A stretch of 33,939 nt of DNA from DSQQ01 sp964443075 (GCA_964443075.1 CAYUCB010000028.1:1-33939), one strand, 5' to 3'; positions 1 through 9,261 are shown, counted from the stretch's first letter. A program made the numbers and translations. The notes: generated by a model not told the origin, from the letters alone.

Positions 1-1
1 C

Positions 2-916
2 CTCACCCTCTCTACCGTTACTTTCCCGGAGCCGGTCTATGCTGTCGCTTTGACTCCTAAAACCCAGGGCGACTCAGCCAAGCTTGGCCCCAGCCTGGCC
101 CGCATTGTCGAAGAAGATTTAACCCTGCGCCATCGCTACGAAGGGGCTACCCATCAAAGTCTATTGGAAGGTATGGGCGATACTCACGTAGAGATTGCGG
201 TTAAACGCATGGCGACCCGGTTTGGGCTGGGGGTTGAAACCGCCGTGCCCAAAGTGCCTTACCTGGAAACCGTTTCTAAAACTGCCTCGGCCCAATACCG
301 CCACAAAAAACAAACCGGCGGGGCCGGCCAATTTGGCGAAGTTCACCTGCGGGTTGAGCCAAGGGAACGTGGGGCCGGGTTTGAGTACAAAAGCGAAATT
401 TTTGGCGGTACCATTTCTCAACCTTTCCTACCCTCCATTGAAAAAGGCATTAAACAAGTGCTGGATCAGGGCGTTATCGCCGGCTACCCGGTGGTAGATA
501 TCCGGGCGGTGGTTTTCGATGGCAAAGAACACCCGGTTGACTCTAAAGATATTGCCTTTCAAGTGGCCGGACGCGAAGCCTTTAAACTGGCGGTCAAAGA
601 GGCCGGAGCTATTTTGCTTGAGCCAATTATGGATATGACCATCACCGTGCCCGAAGAGTTTACCGGCGACGTTACCAGCAACCTCAGCACCCGGCGCGGG
701 CGGTTATCCGGTTTGGAGCAGGTTCGCGGGAACACCATCATCACCGCCCAGGCGCCCCTGGCCGAAGTTCAGCGTTACGCCACCGACCTGCGTTCCATTA
801 CCCAGGGCCGGGGTGTCTACACTATGAGCGTATCTCGTTATGAGCCGGTACCCAGCCACATCGCCGGCGAAGTGGTGGCCCAGGCCCAAAAAGACCGGCA
901 AGAAGAGAAAGACTAA
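2..916 (+). CDS. Elongation factor G-like GTPase, C-terminal part (5' truncated by window)
   Basis: The reading frame is open from base 2 and ends at TAA 914-916, so the gene starts outside the window; the first in-window start-like codon (TTG at 50) is internal. The product covers EF-G domains III-V: the segment after FPEPVYAVAL is domain III, the GGAGQFGEVHLRVEP segment begins domain IV, and DMTITVPEEFTGDV with the following RRGRLSGLEQ begins domain V. EF-G-family proteins drive GTP-dependent ribosome translocation, but many bacteria also carry a divergent FusA2-like paralog. The GGTISQPFLPSIEKGI segment and the short charged C-terminus look more like that EF-G-like group than canonical FusA, and no ribosomal protein or EF-Tu gene lies next to it. 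The GTPase domain is not visible. The chelatase gene follows after 28 bases on the same strand. Confidence 0.9.
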   Translation, partial: LTLSTVTFPEPVYAVALTPKTQGDSAKLGPSLARIVEEDLTLRHRYEGATHQSLLEGMGDTHVEIAVKRMATRFGLGVETAVPKVPYLETVSKTASAQYRHKKQTGGAGQFGEVHLRVEPRERGAGFEYKSEIFGGTISQPFLPSIEKGIKQVLDQGVIAGYPVVDIRAVVFDGKEHPVDSKDIAFQVAGREAFKLAVKEAGAILLEPIMDMTITVPEEFTGDVTSNLSTRRGRLSGLEQVRGNTIITAQAPLAEVQRYATDLRSITQGRGVYTMSVSRYEPVPSHIAGEVVAQAQKDRQEEKD

Positions 917-944
917 CATTTTTGATGAGGTTTGGATAAACACA

Positions 945-2051
945 ATGCCCTCCATCTTCCCATTTACGGCTATTGTGGGCCAGGATCGGATGAAAATGGC
1001 CCTTATCTTAAACGCCATTAGCCCCCGTATCGGCGGGGTGCTAATTCGGGGCGAGCGTGGTACAGCCAAGTCAACCGCCGCCCGGGCCATGGCGGCCCTT
1101 CTGCCCGATATTGATGTCTTTGCCGATTCCCCTTTTAACGATGACCCTACTTCCCCCGATACCTGGTCTGATTGGGTCAAAGAACGCCAGGGGCAAGACC
1201 TAAGAACAACCAAGCGGCGCATTCGCTTTGTTGACCTGCCCGTGAGCGCCACCGAAGACCGGGTGGTGGGTACGCTCGACATCGAAAAAGCCATCAAAAG
1301 AGGCGAACGCCACTTTGAACCGGGCGTATTAGCCGCCGCCAATCGCGGCCTGCTTTACGTGGATGAAGTCAACCTGCTGGATGACCACGTGGTTGATTTG
1401 CTGCTCGACTCGGCGGCGATGGGCGTAAATGTGGTAGAGCGTGAGGGCATTAGTTTTTCTCATCCGGCCCGCTTTATCTTTGTCGGCACCATGAACCCCG
1501 AAGAGGGCGACTTGCGGCCCCAACTGTTGGACCGCTTTGCCCTGTGTGTGGACATCCACAGCATCGCCGACTCCTCCGCCCGCATGGAAATTTTGGAACG
1601 CACCCTGCAATTTGAGCGCGACCCGGAGCAGTTTTACAAACAATGGCAGCCTAAAGAAACCGAACTCTCTGACAAAATTATCCAGGCTCGCGATTATATG
1701 CCCCGCGTGGTTTACAATCGGCGTGACCTGTACACCATCGCCGAGCTAATGGCCGAAATGAAGGTAGACGGTCACCGGGGCGATATTGTTATCTTACGCA
1801 CCGCCCTGGCGCACGCCGCCTTTAACTACCGTGAGAAAATCAAACTTGAGGACATTCTCATCGCCGCCGAACTGGCCCTGCCTCACCGTCTCAAGCGCCA
1901 GCCCTTCCAGGATACCGCCACCCAATTTCAGGCGTTGGCCGACCGGTTGAAAGAGGTACGTGAAGAAGCGGCGGAAAAGGCCGAACAGCAGGCTGGACAG
2001 GGCGAAGCCAACCAAACCAGCGAGGAAAAAAAAACGATACTGAGGCGGTAG
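945..2051 (+). CDS. chlD: AAA+ chelatase subunit, ChlI/BchI-like zero-frame product (small subunit)
   Basis: This is the zero-frame product (368 aa) of a ChlI/ChlD-type metal chelatase gene. It begins MPSIFPFTAIVGQ, the usual N-terminus of magnesium-chelatase AAA+ subunits; the frame is open further upstream, but homologous sequence starts here. Visible motifs are a Walker A GERGTAKST, a Walker B LLYVDEVNLLDD and the family signature GTMNPEEGDLRPQLLDRF. A basic, Gln/Glu-rich tail follows, and the frame stops at TAG 2049-2051, just after nine adenines. In cobalt or magnesium chelatase, rings of this ATPase drive metal insertion by the large subunit (CobN or ChlH). No large-subunit gene is in the window, so the metal is undecided. 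The length matches a stand-alone small subunit, as expected if one gene gives both subunits by frameshifting. Confidence 0.9.
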   Translation: MPSIFPFTAIVGQDRMKMALILNAISPRIGGVLIRGERGTAKSTAARAMAALLPDIDVFADSPFNDDPTSPDTWSDWVKERQGQDLRTTKRRIRFVDLPVSATEDRVVGTLDIEKAIKRGERHFEPGVLAAANRGLLYVDEVNLLDDHVVDLLLDSAAMGVNVVEREGISFSHPARFIFVGTMNPEEGDLRPQLLDRFALCVDIHSIADSSARMEILERTLQFERDPEQFYKQWQPKETELSDKIIQARDYMPRVVYNRRDLYTIAELMAEMKVDGHRGDIVILRTALAHAAFNYREKIKLEDILIAAELALPHRLKRQPFQDTATQFQALADRLKEVREEAAEKAEQQAGQGEANQTSEEKKTILRR

Positions 2052-2078
2052 ACTCCCAACCCACCGAGGTCCCGCCTT
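2022..2078 (+). promoter_or_regulatory. Candidate -1 programmed ribosomal frameshift site
   Basis: Nine adenines (2026-2034) contain the slippery heptamer A AAA AAA in zero-frame phase (2027-2033). Eight bases later a hairpin starts: 2042-2048 pairs with 2072-2078 (7 bp, one G-U), and after small bulges 2051-2055 pairs with 2066-2071, leaving a 10-base loop. The zero-frame TAG (2049-2051) is inside the hairpin. Slipping back one base leads directly into the VWA frame. Slippery run, 8-base spacer and stem are the classical -1 frameshift architecture. Seen: run, phase and pairing. Inferred: use in the cell. Confidence 0.75.
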
Positions 2079-2086
2079 CGCTGGCG

Positions 2087-2986
2087 ATGCCGTCCCAGGC
2101 TAACCAGGCCCCCAAAAATTCGGGCGATCAAAGCCAGGCCAATAACCCCATTAAAATCGGCCAGGATTTTGCCGCCAAACGGCTGCAAACCCCTCTGGAC
2201 AAAATGACCCGCCAGACAGCGGGCAAACGCAGTTACACCCGGACAGACCGTAAGCGGGGCCGCTATATTCAGGCGCGCCCCGCTCAGGGCAAACCCCGCG
2301 ACGTGGCTTTTGATGCCACTTTCCGCGCCGCCGCCCCCTTTCAACTCCGCCGCGACCGCACCGACCGCGCCCTGGCCATCGAACGGCAAGATATTCAAGA
2401 CAAAGTGCGGGTCCGCCGGGCCTCTAATCTCATCCTTTTTGTAGTTGATGCCAGTTGGAGCATGGCCGCCTCTGAGCGGATGGAAGCCACTAAAGGGGCC
2501 ATCATGAGCCTGTTGTTAGACGCCTACCAGCGCCGCGACCAGGTGGGCCTGGTGGTCTTTCAAAAAGAACAGGCCCGGCTGGTTCTCCCACCCACCTCCA
2601 GTGTTGAGTTAGCCAAACAGGCCCTGGCCGATGTGCCGGTAGGCGGCAAAACCCCGCTCTCCGCCGGGTTGTTATTAGCCCACAAAGTTCTCAGCCAGCA
2701 AAAACGCCTGCACCCCGAAATAATGACCCTGATGATTCTGCTCACCGATGGCGCGGGCAATGTCTCTATGACCGACCTGCCCGCTCAGGAAGAAGCCCAT
2801 CGCGTGGCCAAGATGATAGAAGAAGAGGGCATCCGTTCGGTAGTGATCAATATGGAGCATGTCAGCTTTGACCGAGGGCTGGCCCAGGCCCTGGCCGACG
2901 AACTCCAAGGCCCCTGCTACACCCTGCATGAACTCAAGGCCGACACGCTCTATCGTACGGTAAAAGATGAATTGAGACTGGGGTGA
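2087..2986 (+). CDS. chlD: VWA half of ChlD-type chelatase, likely read by -1 frameshift as fusion 945-2986
   Basis: This frame carries the acidic/Pro-rich linker and von Willebrand A domain of a ChlD-type medium subunit. The first in-frame ATG (2087) lies in the linker and has no convincing ribosome site, so an independent start is unlikely. A -1 slip at the A run around 2027-2033 joins it to the AAA+ frame and gives a protein of about 680 aa, the usual size of fused ChlI-ChlD chelatase subunits. The MIDAS motif is DASWSMA, with later T and TDG residues (LLTDGAGN). The VWA domain of the medium subunit bridges the AAA+ ring and the large catalytic subunit. If the frame change is instead a sequencing slip in the homopolymer, the gene is simply one fused ORF. 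The DUF433 gene starts 4 bases after its stop. Confidence 0.85.
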   Translation: MPSQANQAPKNSGDQSQANNPIKIGQDFAAKRLQTPLDKMTRQTAGKRSYTRTDRKRGRYIQARPAQGKPRDVAFDATFRAAAPFQLRRDRTDRALAIERQDIQDKVRVRRASNLILFVVDASWSMAASERMEATKGAIMSLLLDAYQRRDQVGLVVFQKEQARLVLPPTSSVELAKQALADVPVGGKTPLSAGLLLAHKVLSQQKRLHPEIMTLMILLTDGAGNVSMTDLPAQEEAHRVAKMIEEEGIRSVVINMEHVSFDRGLAQALADELQGPCYTLHELKADTLYRTVKDELRLG

Positions 2987-2990
2987 TAAA

Positions 2991-3620
2991 ATGATCACAG
3001 AAACATTGACCGATGTTCCAGCCAAGATTACAGTGGGTAAAATTAATGGCGACAGTACACCTCACCTCTCCGCTTTAATCCTCCCCGAGTCTTTTGCATG
3101 GTTGGCTGAATTTGAGCCGGATGAGATCGCTCAATTTCTGAGCGAATTGATGGCCGCCATTCGTCAAGCAGATATGAGCGGCGACTGGCAAATTGTCCTC
3201 AATTTGATTGAAGCCTGGCAGGAAACCGCCGAGTTGTTAGCCGACCCGGAACATAAGTCAATCGTGGCCGAAGCGCGGGCGCAATACCGGGCTGGCGAGG
3301 TGATTTCGGCAGAAGAAGTTTTGGCGGAATATACCATGTTAGCTACCCCAACTCTCGACGGATTAATCACCAAAAACCCTGACTTACGTGGTGGGCGGCC
3401 CATTTTAGCCGGCACCGGCGTAACCGTGCGCACTATTGCCGGTTATTACAAAATGGGCCTCACCCCCGAAGAGGTGGCCGATCAGATGGAGGTGCCTTTA
3501 GCCTCGGTTTATGCCGCTTTAACCTACTACCACCTTAACAAAGTTGAGATTGAGGCAGATTTAGCGGCTCATGCGGAAGAAGCCTTGCTAAAAGATTTTG
3601 GCATCCCTGTTCGTGGCTGA
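2991..3620 (+). CDS. DUF433-family antitoxin with long N-terminal extension
   Basis: The C-terminal part (about residues 125-190) is a DUF433 domain, recognised by LRGGRPILAGTGVTVRTIAG followed by a helix-turn-helix-like GLTPEEVADQMEVPLASVYA segment. DUF433 proteins are small DNA-binding antitoxins paired with DUF5615 PIN-like toxins, and such a toxin follows directly with overlapping ends. The protein is 209 aa, whereas typical DUF433 antitoxins are about 75-100 aa. The extra 115 residues contain a predicted beta segment, helices and a KSIVAEARAQYRAGEVIS stretch reminiscent of other antitoxins, but I do not recognise a named family there. The start ATG lies 4 bases after the chelatase stop, so the pair may share its transcript. 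Autoregulation by the antitoxin is expected from the family, not shown here. Confidence 0.85.
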   Translation: MITETLTDVPAKITVGKINGDSTPHLSALILPESFAWLAEFEPDEIAQFLSELMAAIRQADMSGDWQIVLNLIEAWQETAELLADPEHKSIVAEARAQYRAGEVISAEEVLAEYTMLATPTLDGLITKNPDLRGGRPILAGTGVTVRTIAGYYKMGLTPEEVADQMEVPLASVYAALTYYHLNKVEIEADLAAHAEEALLKDFGIPVRG

Positions 3621-3966
3621 ACGTATCCGGCTCTATTTGGATGAAGATACCATTAATCGGGCTTTGGTAAAGGAGCTTCGAGCCAGAGAGATTGACCTTT
3701 TAACGGCCAAAGAGGTTAACCTGATTCATGTACCGGATGAACAACACCTTGACTATGCCACCTCGCTCAATCGGACCATTTTCACGTTCAACGCCCGCGA
3801 TTTTGCCAAACTGCATACTGAATATTTGGCTACAGGTCGTCACCATGCCGGGATTATCATTTCGGCTCAGTTGCCGGTTGGCGTAATTTTACGGCGTTTG
3901 CTCAAACTGCTTAACACTCGGTCAGTAACAGATATGCAAAACGGGTTGGAATACCTCAAGGAATAA
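3613..3966 (+). CDS. DUF5615-family PIN-like ribonuclease toxin
   Basis: The 117-aa product starts at GTG 3613, overlapping the antitoxin stop (TGA 3618-3620); a TTG at 3598 is an alternative start. The N-terminus RIRLYLDEDTINRALVKEL and the later TIFTFNARDFAKLH segment are the hallmarks of DUF5615, a PIN-like fold. The acidic residues in LDED, the D/E residues of VPDEQHLDYA and the D of NARDF would form the metal-binding nuclease centre. As the toxin of a DUF433/DUF5615 module it is expected to cleave RNA. A gap of only 36 bases separates it from the large ATPase gene, so the module may be co-transcribed with the putative defence genes downstream. Confidence 0.85.
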   Translation: MAERIRLYLDEDTINRALVKELRAREIDLLTAKEVNLIHVPDEQHLDYATSLNRTIFTFNARDFAKLHTEYLATGRHHAGIIISAQLPVGVILRRLLKLLNTRSVTDMQNGLEYLKE

Positions 3967-4002
3967 TTATCCTTTTTTTCATAGTGTTGTGGAAGTCTAC
4001 CT

Positions 4003-7000
4003 ATGTCCGAATCGCCCCGGAATCTTTCAAACCTTATCCAAGAAATTAGAAATGACCGTGAAATAGGTCACGATAAAGAAACGTCCAACCTTAAGGTCAT
4101 TGATAATTTATTAGGTCAGGTGAGTGATAATCTCTACTCAACCGAGTTTCATTTTATTCTCGAACTTATCCAAAATGCGGTTGATAGCCCTCGCCCTACC
4201 AACGGTTTAAATCCAGGGGTACAAGTACAGTTTCACTTGAACACACAGGCCAATAGTTTGATTGTGGCCAATAATGGGGCTCCATTTTCTGAAACCGACA
4301 TTAAGAGATTATGCGGAGTCCTGCAAGAGCGTAAAGGGCCTAAAAAAATTGGCTATAAAGGCATTGGGTTTAAAAGTGTTATTCGAGTAACCCATAACCC
4401 TCAAATTTACTCCCCTGGCTGCCACTTTGAGTTTGATAAGAAACGTTATCCTGGTTATGAGTATGCCTGGCTGATTATTCCCCATTGGATCTCGTCTGAA
4501 CGTGTGCCTGAGTTTGTTAAGCCTGACCTGGTAACTTTTGTGCTGCCTTTCCGTGAAGATTTGGCCCCAGATGACATTAACCGATTATCCAAGGAAATGG
4601 ATGAACTATCTCCAGAGTTACTCCTCTTTCTTGATAATCTGGAAAAATTAACTATTCGGAATGAGGCCAGTCATCACGTCATTGATATTCGTAAAAGGGT
4701 CAATGAGGCGGGTCTGACTATTGTGGAACGAGCCGAAGCGGAAGCGTGGGAAACGCTTGGCCGCTGGGTAGTGACCTCCTATCGGCCTGAACAGTCTATC
4801 ACTCAAGAAGCGAGAGATGATTATGAAACAAAACGTGGTTTAAAAAAGCGACGTGAGGCAGGCGAAGAAATCGCCAATGTCAGTGATACTAACCTTGCTT
4901 TGGCTTTCCGTCTGGATGAGTCAAATAATTTTGTAGCCGAAAAAGAAGGCCCAATTTTTGCCTTCTTTCCGGTTATTGGGCAAACGAGCGGCCTTCGTTT
5001 TGGGGTTCAGGCTGATTTTCTAACCACGGCCAGTCGTGAAACTTTAGCGGCTTCTAGCCCCTGGAATAAGTGGCTGCTCTCTAACCTGCCTGATGCAATT
5101 GCCGCCAGCATTGAGAAACTCAAACAACGCTCAGAGTGGCATCCGATAATTTACAATGCCTTACCTCTTGAGACCGAAGGTCAAGAGGTTTTTAAGAATA
5201 TTGCGGCCAAATTACTTCCTCAATTACGCCAGTTGCCGCTTATTGTTACTGATTTGCTAGATGATGAGACGTGGATTTTACCGGTCGAAGCCGCATGGTT
5301 GCCTTCTTCTTTGCGTCCCCTGCTGAATAATGCAGATTTACGCCAACTATGGCCAGAAAAACGGGCTTTTGTTTCGTTTAGAATTGAAGGTGAACGAGCC
5401 GAAAAATTTTTGACCTCTCGTGCAGGCTTACAAGTTGAATTGCTTAAAAAAGAAAAGTTTCTGGAGTTTCTCCAAAATACCGCCTGGCTGGAAAGTAAGC
5501 CTGTTGCCTGGTTTGGCTTGCTTTTTGATTATTTAGCCGGTAGCAAACTGGATGACCCACAGCTAAAAACGCTTCGCGCTTTGAAACTGGTTCCCACTTT
5601 AGAGGGGTTGGCCCAGGCCAATGAAGGTATTTTCTTGCCGGCGGAGGCAGACCCCCTGAGCGTCTCTTATACCCGTTTTGTGCATCCCGACCTGTTGAAT
5701 CAGATTGACCCCAAAATAGCTGATTTTCTTAAGGAACTAGGGGTACAACCCGCCACCCCGCCAAGGTTAATCGAAAAAGTCATTATTCCCACCCTCAAAG
5801 ACAAGAAAGAGACGCTCCCGTTAGAAATTCTGTCTGAGTATGTTGCTTTTGTAAAAACTCACTACGATGGTTTACCTGATACCTTGTGCGGTAAACTCTA
5901 TGACTCGATGCTGTTGCAAGCCGCCGATGGCACATGGCAACCAGCCCCTCAATTAAGTTTGGCCTACGATGCCCAGGGCAGTCAAAGTCTGGCCGGTTAT
6001 TTGTTGGCCGGTGCGCCCCTGCGATTTTTGGTGCGTTTGCCGGAAAAGGAGGAGCGAGAGGCGTGGTTCAATTTTTACCAATGGTTGAAAATAGAAACTG
6101 AGCCACCCATTAACAGTTTATTGGACGCCCTAAAAGAGACGGTCTGGTTTGCCGATAAGCCGCCTAATTGGTTTTGTGTTCTCTATACATATCTGGAACC
6201 CCATGCCAAAACCTCTCTTGTTTTACGAAGCCTATCAACCATCCTGGTGATGCAGACTGATGGGTCTGCTCAACTTTCCCCGCCCTCAAACCAAATTTTT
6301 TTCCAAACCGATGGCATAGATGTGAGCCAATTGGGTGGTATCTTTGCCGAAGACAAGATCGTTTTTGTCAATCCCGTTATTTTATTGCCAGACACACCCT
6401 TATCCTTACCCTTTGGTGCTACCCCTCTCCAGGCCAAACATTTTTTGGAAAACTTGGATATAACTGAACTCAAGCGCCACGAAATTGTCAAACGCCTGAT
6501 TATCAAACATTTTGAGGAATGCGCCGCCAAGTATAAGTACAATGACCGGCTTTTGGGCTATACTGCTTTTGTATTGGAAACTTTTGAGGATCAAAAAAAT
6601 AAAGAAGACTCAGAGGCGTGGCAAAAATTTAAAAAAGTGATTCGGTTAAAGGCTACTGATGGCAGTTGGCAGCGCCCTGCCGATTTGTACCTGACCAAAG
6701 CCTACAGCGCACACGATTTTGAGACGTTGCTTGAAGGATTTGCCGGGGTGCGTTTTTTAAGTAGAGAATATCTTAACCTGATAACGAATAAAGAGAGTTC
6801 AAAATCAGAATATCAAAAGCGATGGCACGAGTTTATGGTTGGGCTTGGTGTGTGTGACAGGCTTAAGGTAACTGGTAATCCTACTGAAAGAAAAAACTTT
6901 TATCGGGACTTTTCAGTGAAAGATAGAGACTATCTTAAGCGGATTATGGAATCTAAAATTGATGGTAATTATAGTGATACTTTGAGATATTATGAAAAGC

Positions 7001-9261
7001 ATCGGATTACCAATCATGCCATAATGGATTATCTGAAACAGATAATTGATAAGACTAACTCAAACCGACTGGAAGTATTATTGACGTTGATAGGCGATTT
7101 TTGGAAGGGTGAAAATGGTTATCAAAAATGGATGAGTGTGATTTATGAAAAGAAATGGCATGGTTGGCGAAAATCCGAGGATAAACCCTCTTATATCAAA
7201 TGGTTACTAACGTCGAATGCAGTTCTCCCAACAAAACAAGGATTAAAATCGAAGGGTGATCCGGTTTTTCGAGATAAACCGGAAATCCGTCAGCTTGTTG
7301 GCGATGAGGCAGCCTATCTAAACTTCAACCCCAAAGAAAACCTCAAAGAATTGTTGGCGGATATTTTGGGTGTCGTTTGGGAACCTGAGACTGTCCCTGT
7401 TTGGGCTGTGCAAAACAATCTCAGACACCTTAAAGAAATCAACCTTACTACCCCTGAACAATGCGCCGCGATTTATAAATTTCTGGCAGAAAAAGAAGCG
7501 TTTGAGATTTTAGAAAAAGAATCGCTAGTTTTCCTGCCAACTGACGCTCAGAGTTGGTGGAAACCTTCTGAACTTTTTTGGAGTGACTACAGTTCCTCTT
7601 TTGGTAATTTGCGGGGTTATGTTAGCACCCAACCGGCCTACAAAGATTTTTACACTACCTTTGAAAAAATAGGTATAAATACCGACCAACCCCAACCCAA
7701 AGATTGGGCCGATCTGCTGCTTGATCTTGAAAAAGAAGATAAGCAACCCAAAGATGTCATCTGGCGGGCATACCAGGCGTTGGAAGAATTCTGGCGGGCC
7801 GAACCCGAAGAGCCGGACTGGTGGGCCGATTTTGCGGCCTCGGTGGGCCTGTTGACCGAAACCAATGGTTATTATCCCGTATCAGATGGCCTTTATATTC
7901 CCGATGACCCGCAGCGGTACAAGCTATTTAAAGCCGACGTGCCTTTTATCTGGTTGCGTGACTCTTTTCGTACCATTGAAACCTTTTTGCAAAAGTTAGG
8001 GTTACGCCAAATTAGTGATTTGCAATGGATTAAAGAAGAGGTTAAGCCGGGACCAGAAGTAGAACCGGAAAAGTCGGCCAAAATCCGCCAAGAAATTATT
8101 GAAGCGCGTCCCTTTATCCGCAGTATTCTCATCCACAAACACCCTCAAGAAGAAGCGAGGTTCAATCCTCAACTAAACCTGCTTAATCCAGATTCTAACT
8201 TTAAGGTTTGTCTGGTTGAAACTCTGGAAATATACCTCACCGTTACAGACAAGCCAGAGATTAAACACCCCTTAAAATATAACGCCTTTTATTCCCCGCA
8301 AGTTGAAAGATTGTATGTTTTTAGTAGCCGTAATTTGGATAGAGAAGCTATTGGGCTTGGTATGGCCACCATGTTTGGTGAGTTTGAAGAAACTCTGCGC
8401 TCCGAATTGATGCAGTTATTTTTACGGCGGTCTCAGGATGATAAAAAGCGGTTGCTTGATAATCTTCGTATTCCATTAAGTGTTGTGGTAGAGCCGGTTG
8501 AGCCGCCATTACCCCCTCTCGACCCTCCGGTATCGTCACCCTCATTAGAATCCATAGAAATTTTTGTGAGCGAAACAGAAGCAGACAACTTTGAGTCAAT
8601 AAACTCCGAACTAGAGTTGGAACAACCTCCAGAAAATATTGACTCTCAAAGTGCCTGGGAACCTGAGCATAAACTGGGTGAAGCTGAAGTGACGGTAAAG
8701 ACATTTATACCGTCTGGATCATCCAGAAGGCAAAGGCGCTCTAGTTCCGGGGTCAGACAAAGACATTCCCCACATCCAAATACTTCGCCACCTGAGGTTG
8801 AAGCTGAAAATAACTTGTCTGCTGATGATAAAGATAAAATTGGCCGTATGGGGGAAGAACTGGCTCGTAAAGGCATTAGAGACGAATTGCAAGAAAAATA
8901 TCCCACCGGTCAAATAACTGAAACGGTTAACGGTTTTACAATCACCCTTAATGGACAAGTTGTCGTTGAAGCCCATTGGCTTACCCACGATGAGGGAGAG
9001 CAGGCAGGTTATGATTTCAGCGTTATTGAGAATGGTCATACCACTTACTATGAGGTAAAATCCACCATAACCGAAGATAAGGACTGGTTTGATGTTTCCA
9101 GAAGGCAATGGGAATTTGCCCAGGAACAGGGCGACCAATATGTTATCCTTCGGGTTTACAACGTTGGGGCCAAGAATGTGAAGGTAGAAAAGATTGGTAA
9201 CCCTTATAGGCTTTGGGAAGAAGGTGAGTTGATTGCCTATCCAGTTCGGATTCAAATATGA
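4003..9261 (+). CDS. Giant Hsp90/sacsin-like ATPase with C-terminal DUF3883 (NOV) nuclease-like domain
   Basis: The 1752-aa protein has three regions. The N-terminus is a GHKL ATPase fold: Glu54/Asn58 in the N box (LELIQNAVD), NNGAPF at 90-95 and a glycine-rich lid GYKGIGFKSVI at 117-127, as in sacsin and plant NO VEIN-type proteins. A long middle region (about 300-1500) is rich in Trp and Leu and recognisable only as a large alpha-rich scaffold. The last 130 residues form a DUF3883 domain with a PD-(D/E)XK-like triad: Glu in MGEELARKG, Asp1671 in GYDF and Glu1684/Lys1686 in YYEVKST. ATPase plus NOV domain architectures often sit in defence loci; the role of this one is inferred. The stop overlaps the MNT start (ATGA), implying translational coupling. 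An AT-rich block lies near 6780-7300. No strong ribosome site precedes ATG 4003. Confidence 0.85.
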   Translation: MSESPRNLSNLIQEIRNDREIGHDKETSNLKVIDNLLGQVSDNLYSTEFHFILELIQNAVDSPRPTNGLNPGVQVQFHLNTQANSLIVANNGAPFSETDIKRLCGVLQERKGPKKIGYKGIGFKSVIRVTHNPQIYSPGCHFEFDKKRYPGYEYAWLIIPHWISSERVPEFVKPDLVTFVLPFREDLAPDDINRLSKEMDELSPELLLFLDNLEKLTIRNEASHHVIDIRKRVNEAGLTIVERAEAEAWETLGRWVVTSYRPEQSITQEARDDYETKRGLKKRREAGEEIANVSDTNLALAFRLDESNNFVAEKEGPIFAFFPVIGQTSGLRFGVQADFLTTASRETLAASSPWNKWLLSNLPDAIAASIEKLKQRSEWHPIIYNALPLETEGQEVFKNIAAKLLPQLRQLPLIVTDLLDDETWILPVEAAWLPSSLRPLLNNADLRQLWPEKRAFVSFRIEGERAEKFLTSRAGLQVELLKKEKFLEFLQNTAWLESKPVAWFGLLFDYLAGSKLDDPQLKTLRALKLVPTLEGLAQANEGIFLPAEADPLSVSYTRFVHPDLLNQIDPKIADFLKELGVQPATPPRLIEKVIIPTLKDKKETLPLEILSEYVAFVKTHYDGLPDTLCGKLYDSMLLQAADGTWQPAPQLSLAYDAQGSQSLAGYLLAGAPLRFLVRLPEKEEREAWFNFYQWLKIETEPPINSLLDALKETVWFADKPPNWFCVLYTYLEPHAKTSLVLRSLSTILVMQTDGSAQLSPPSNQIFFQTDGIDVSQLGGIFAEDKIVFVNPVILLPDTPLSLPFGATPLQAKHFLENLDITELKRHEIVKRLIIKHFEECAAKYKYNDRLLGYTAFVLETFEDQKNKEDSEAWQKFKKVIRLKATDGSWQRPADLYLTKAYSAHDFETLLEGFAGVRFLSREYLNLITNKESSKSEYQKRWHEFMVGLGVCDRLKVTGNPTERKNFYRDFSVKDRDYLKRIMESKIDGNYSDTLRYYEKHRITNHAIMDYLKQIIDKTNSNRLEVLLTLIGDFWKGENGYQKWMSVIYEKKWHGWRKSEDKPSYIKWLLTSNAVLPTKQGLKSKGDPVFRDKPEIRQLVGDEAAYLNFNPKENLKELLADILGVVWEPETVPVWAVQNNLRHLKEINLTTPEQCAAIYKFLAEKEAFEILEKESLVFLPTDAQSWWKPSELFWSDYSSSFGNLRGYVSTQPAYKDFYTTFEKIGINTDQPQPKDWADLLLDLEKEDKQPKDVIWRAYQALEEFWRAEPEEPDWWADFAASVGLLTETNGYYPVSDGLYIPDDPQRYKLFKADVPFIWLRDSFRTIETFLQKLGLRQISDLQWIKEEVKPGPEVEPEKSAKIRQEIIEARPFIRSILIHKHPQEEARFNPQLNLLNPDSNFKVCLVETLEIYLTVTDKPEIKHPLKYNAFYSPQVERLYVFSSRNLDREAIGLGMATMFGEFEETLRSELMQLFLRRSQDDKKRLLDNLRIPLSVVVEPVEPPLPPLDPPVSSPSLESIEIFVSETEADNFESINSELELEQPPENIDSQSAWEPEHKLGEAEVTVKTFIPSGSSRRQRRSSSGVRQRHSPHPNTSPPEVEAENNLSADDKDKIGRMGEELARKGIRDELQEKYPTGQITETVNGFTITLNGQVVVEAHWLTHDEGEQAGYDFSVIENGHTTYYEVKSTITEDKDWFDVSRRQWEFAQEQGDQYVILRVYNVGAKNVKVEKIGNPYRLWEEGELIAYPVRIQI

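Noticed and set aside
704..1342. 212-codon minus-strand ORF opposite the EF-G and chelatase genes
   Set aside because: It is antisense to two well-supported genes and has no recognisable domain.
2087..2986. VWA half as an independent gene starting at ATG 2087
   Set aside because: There is no ribosome site, the upstream linker is open in the same frame, and the frameshift signal explains the join better.
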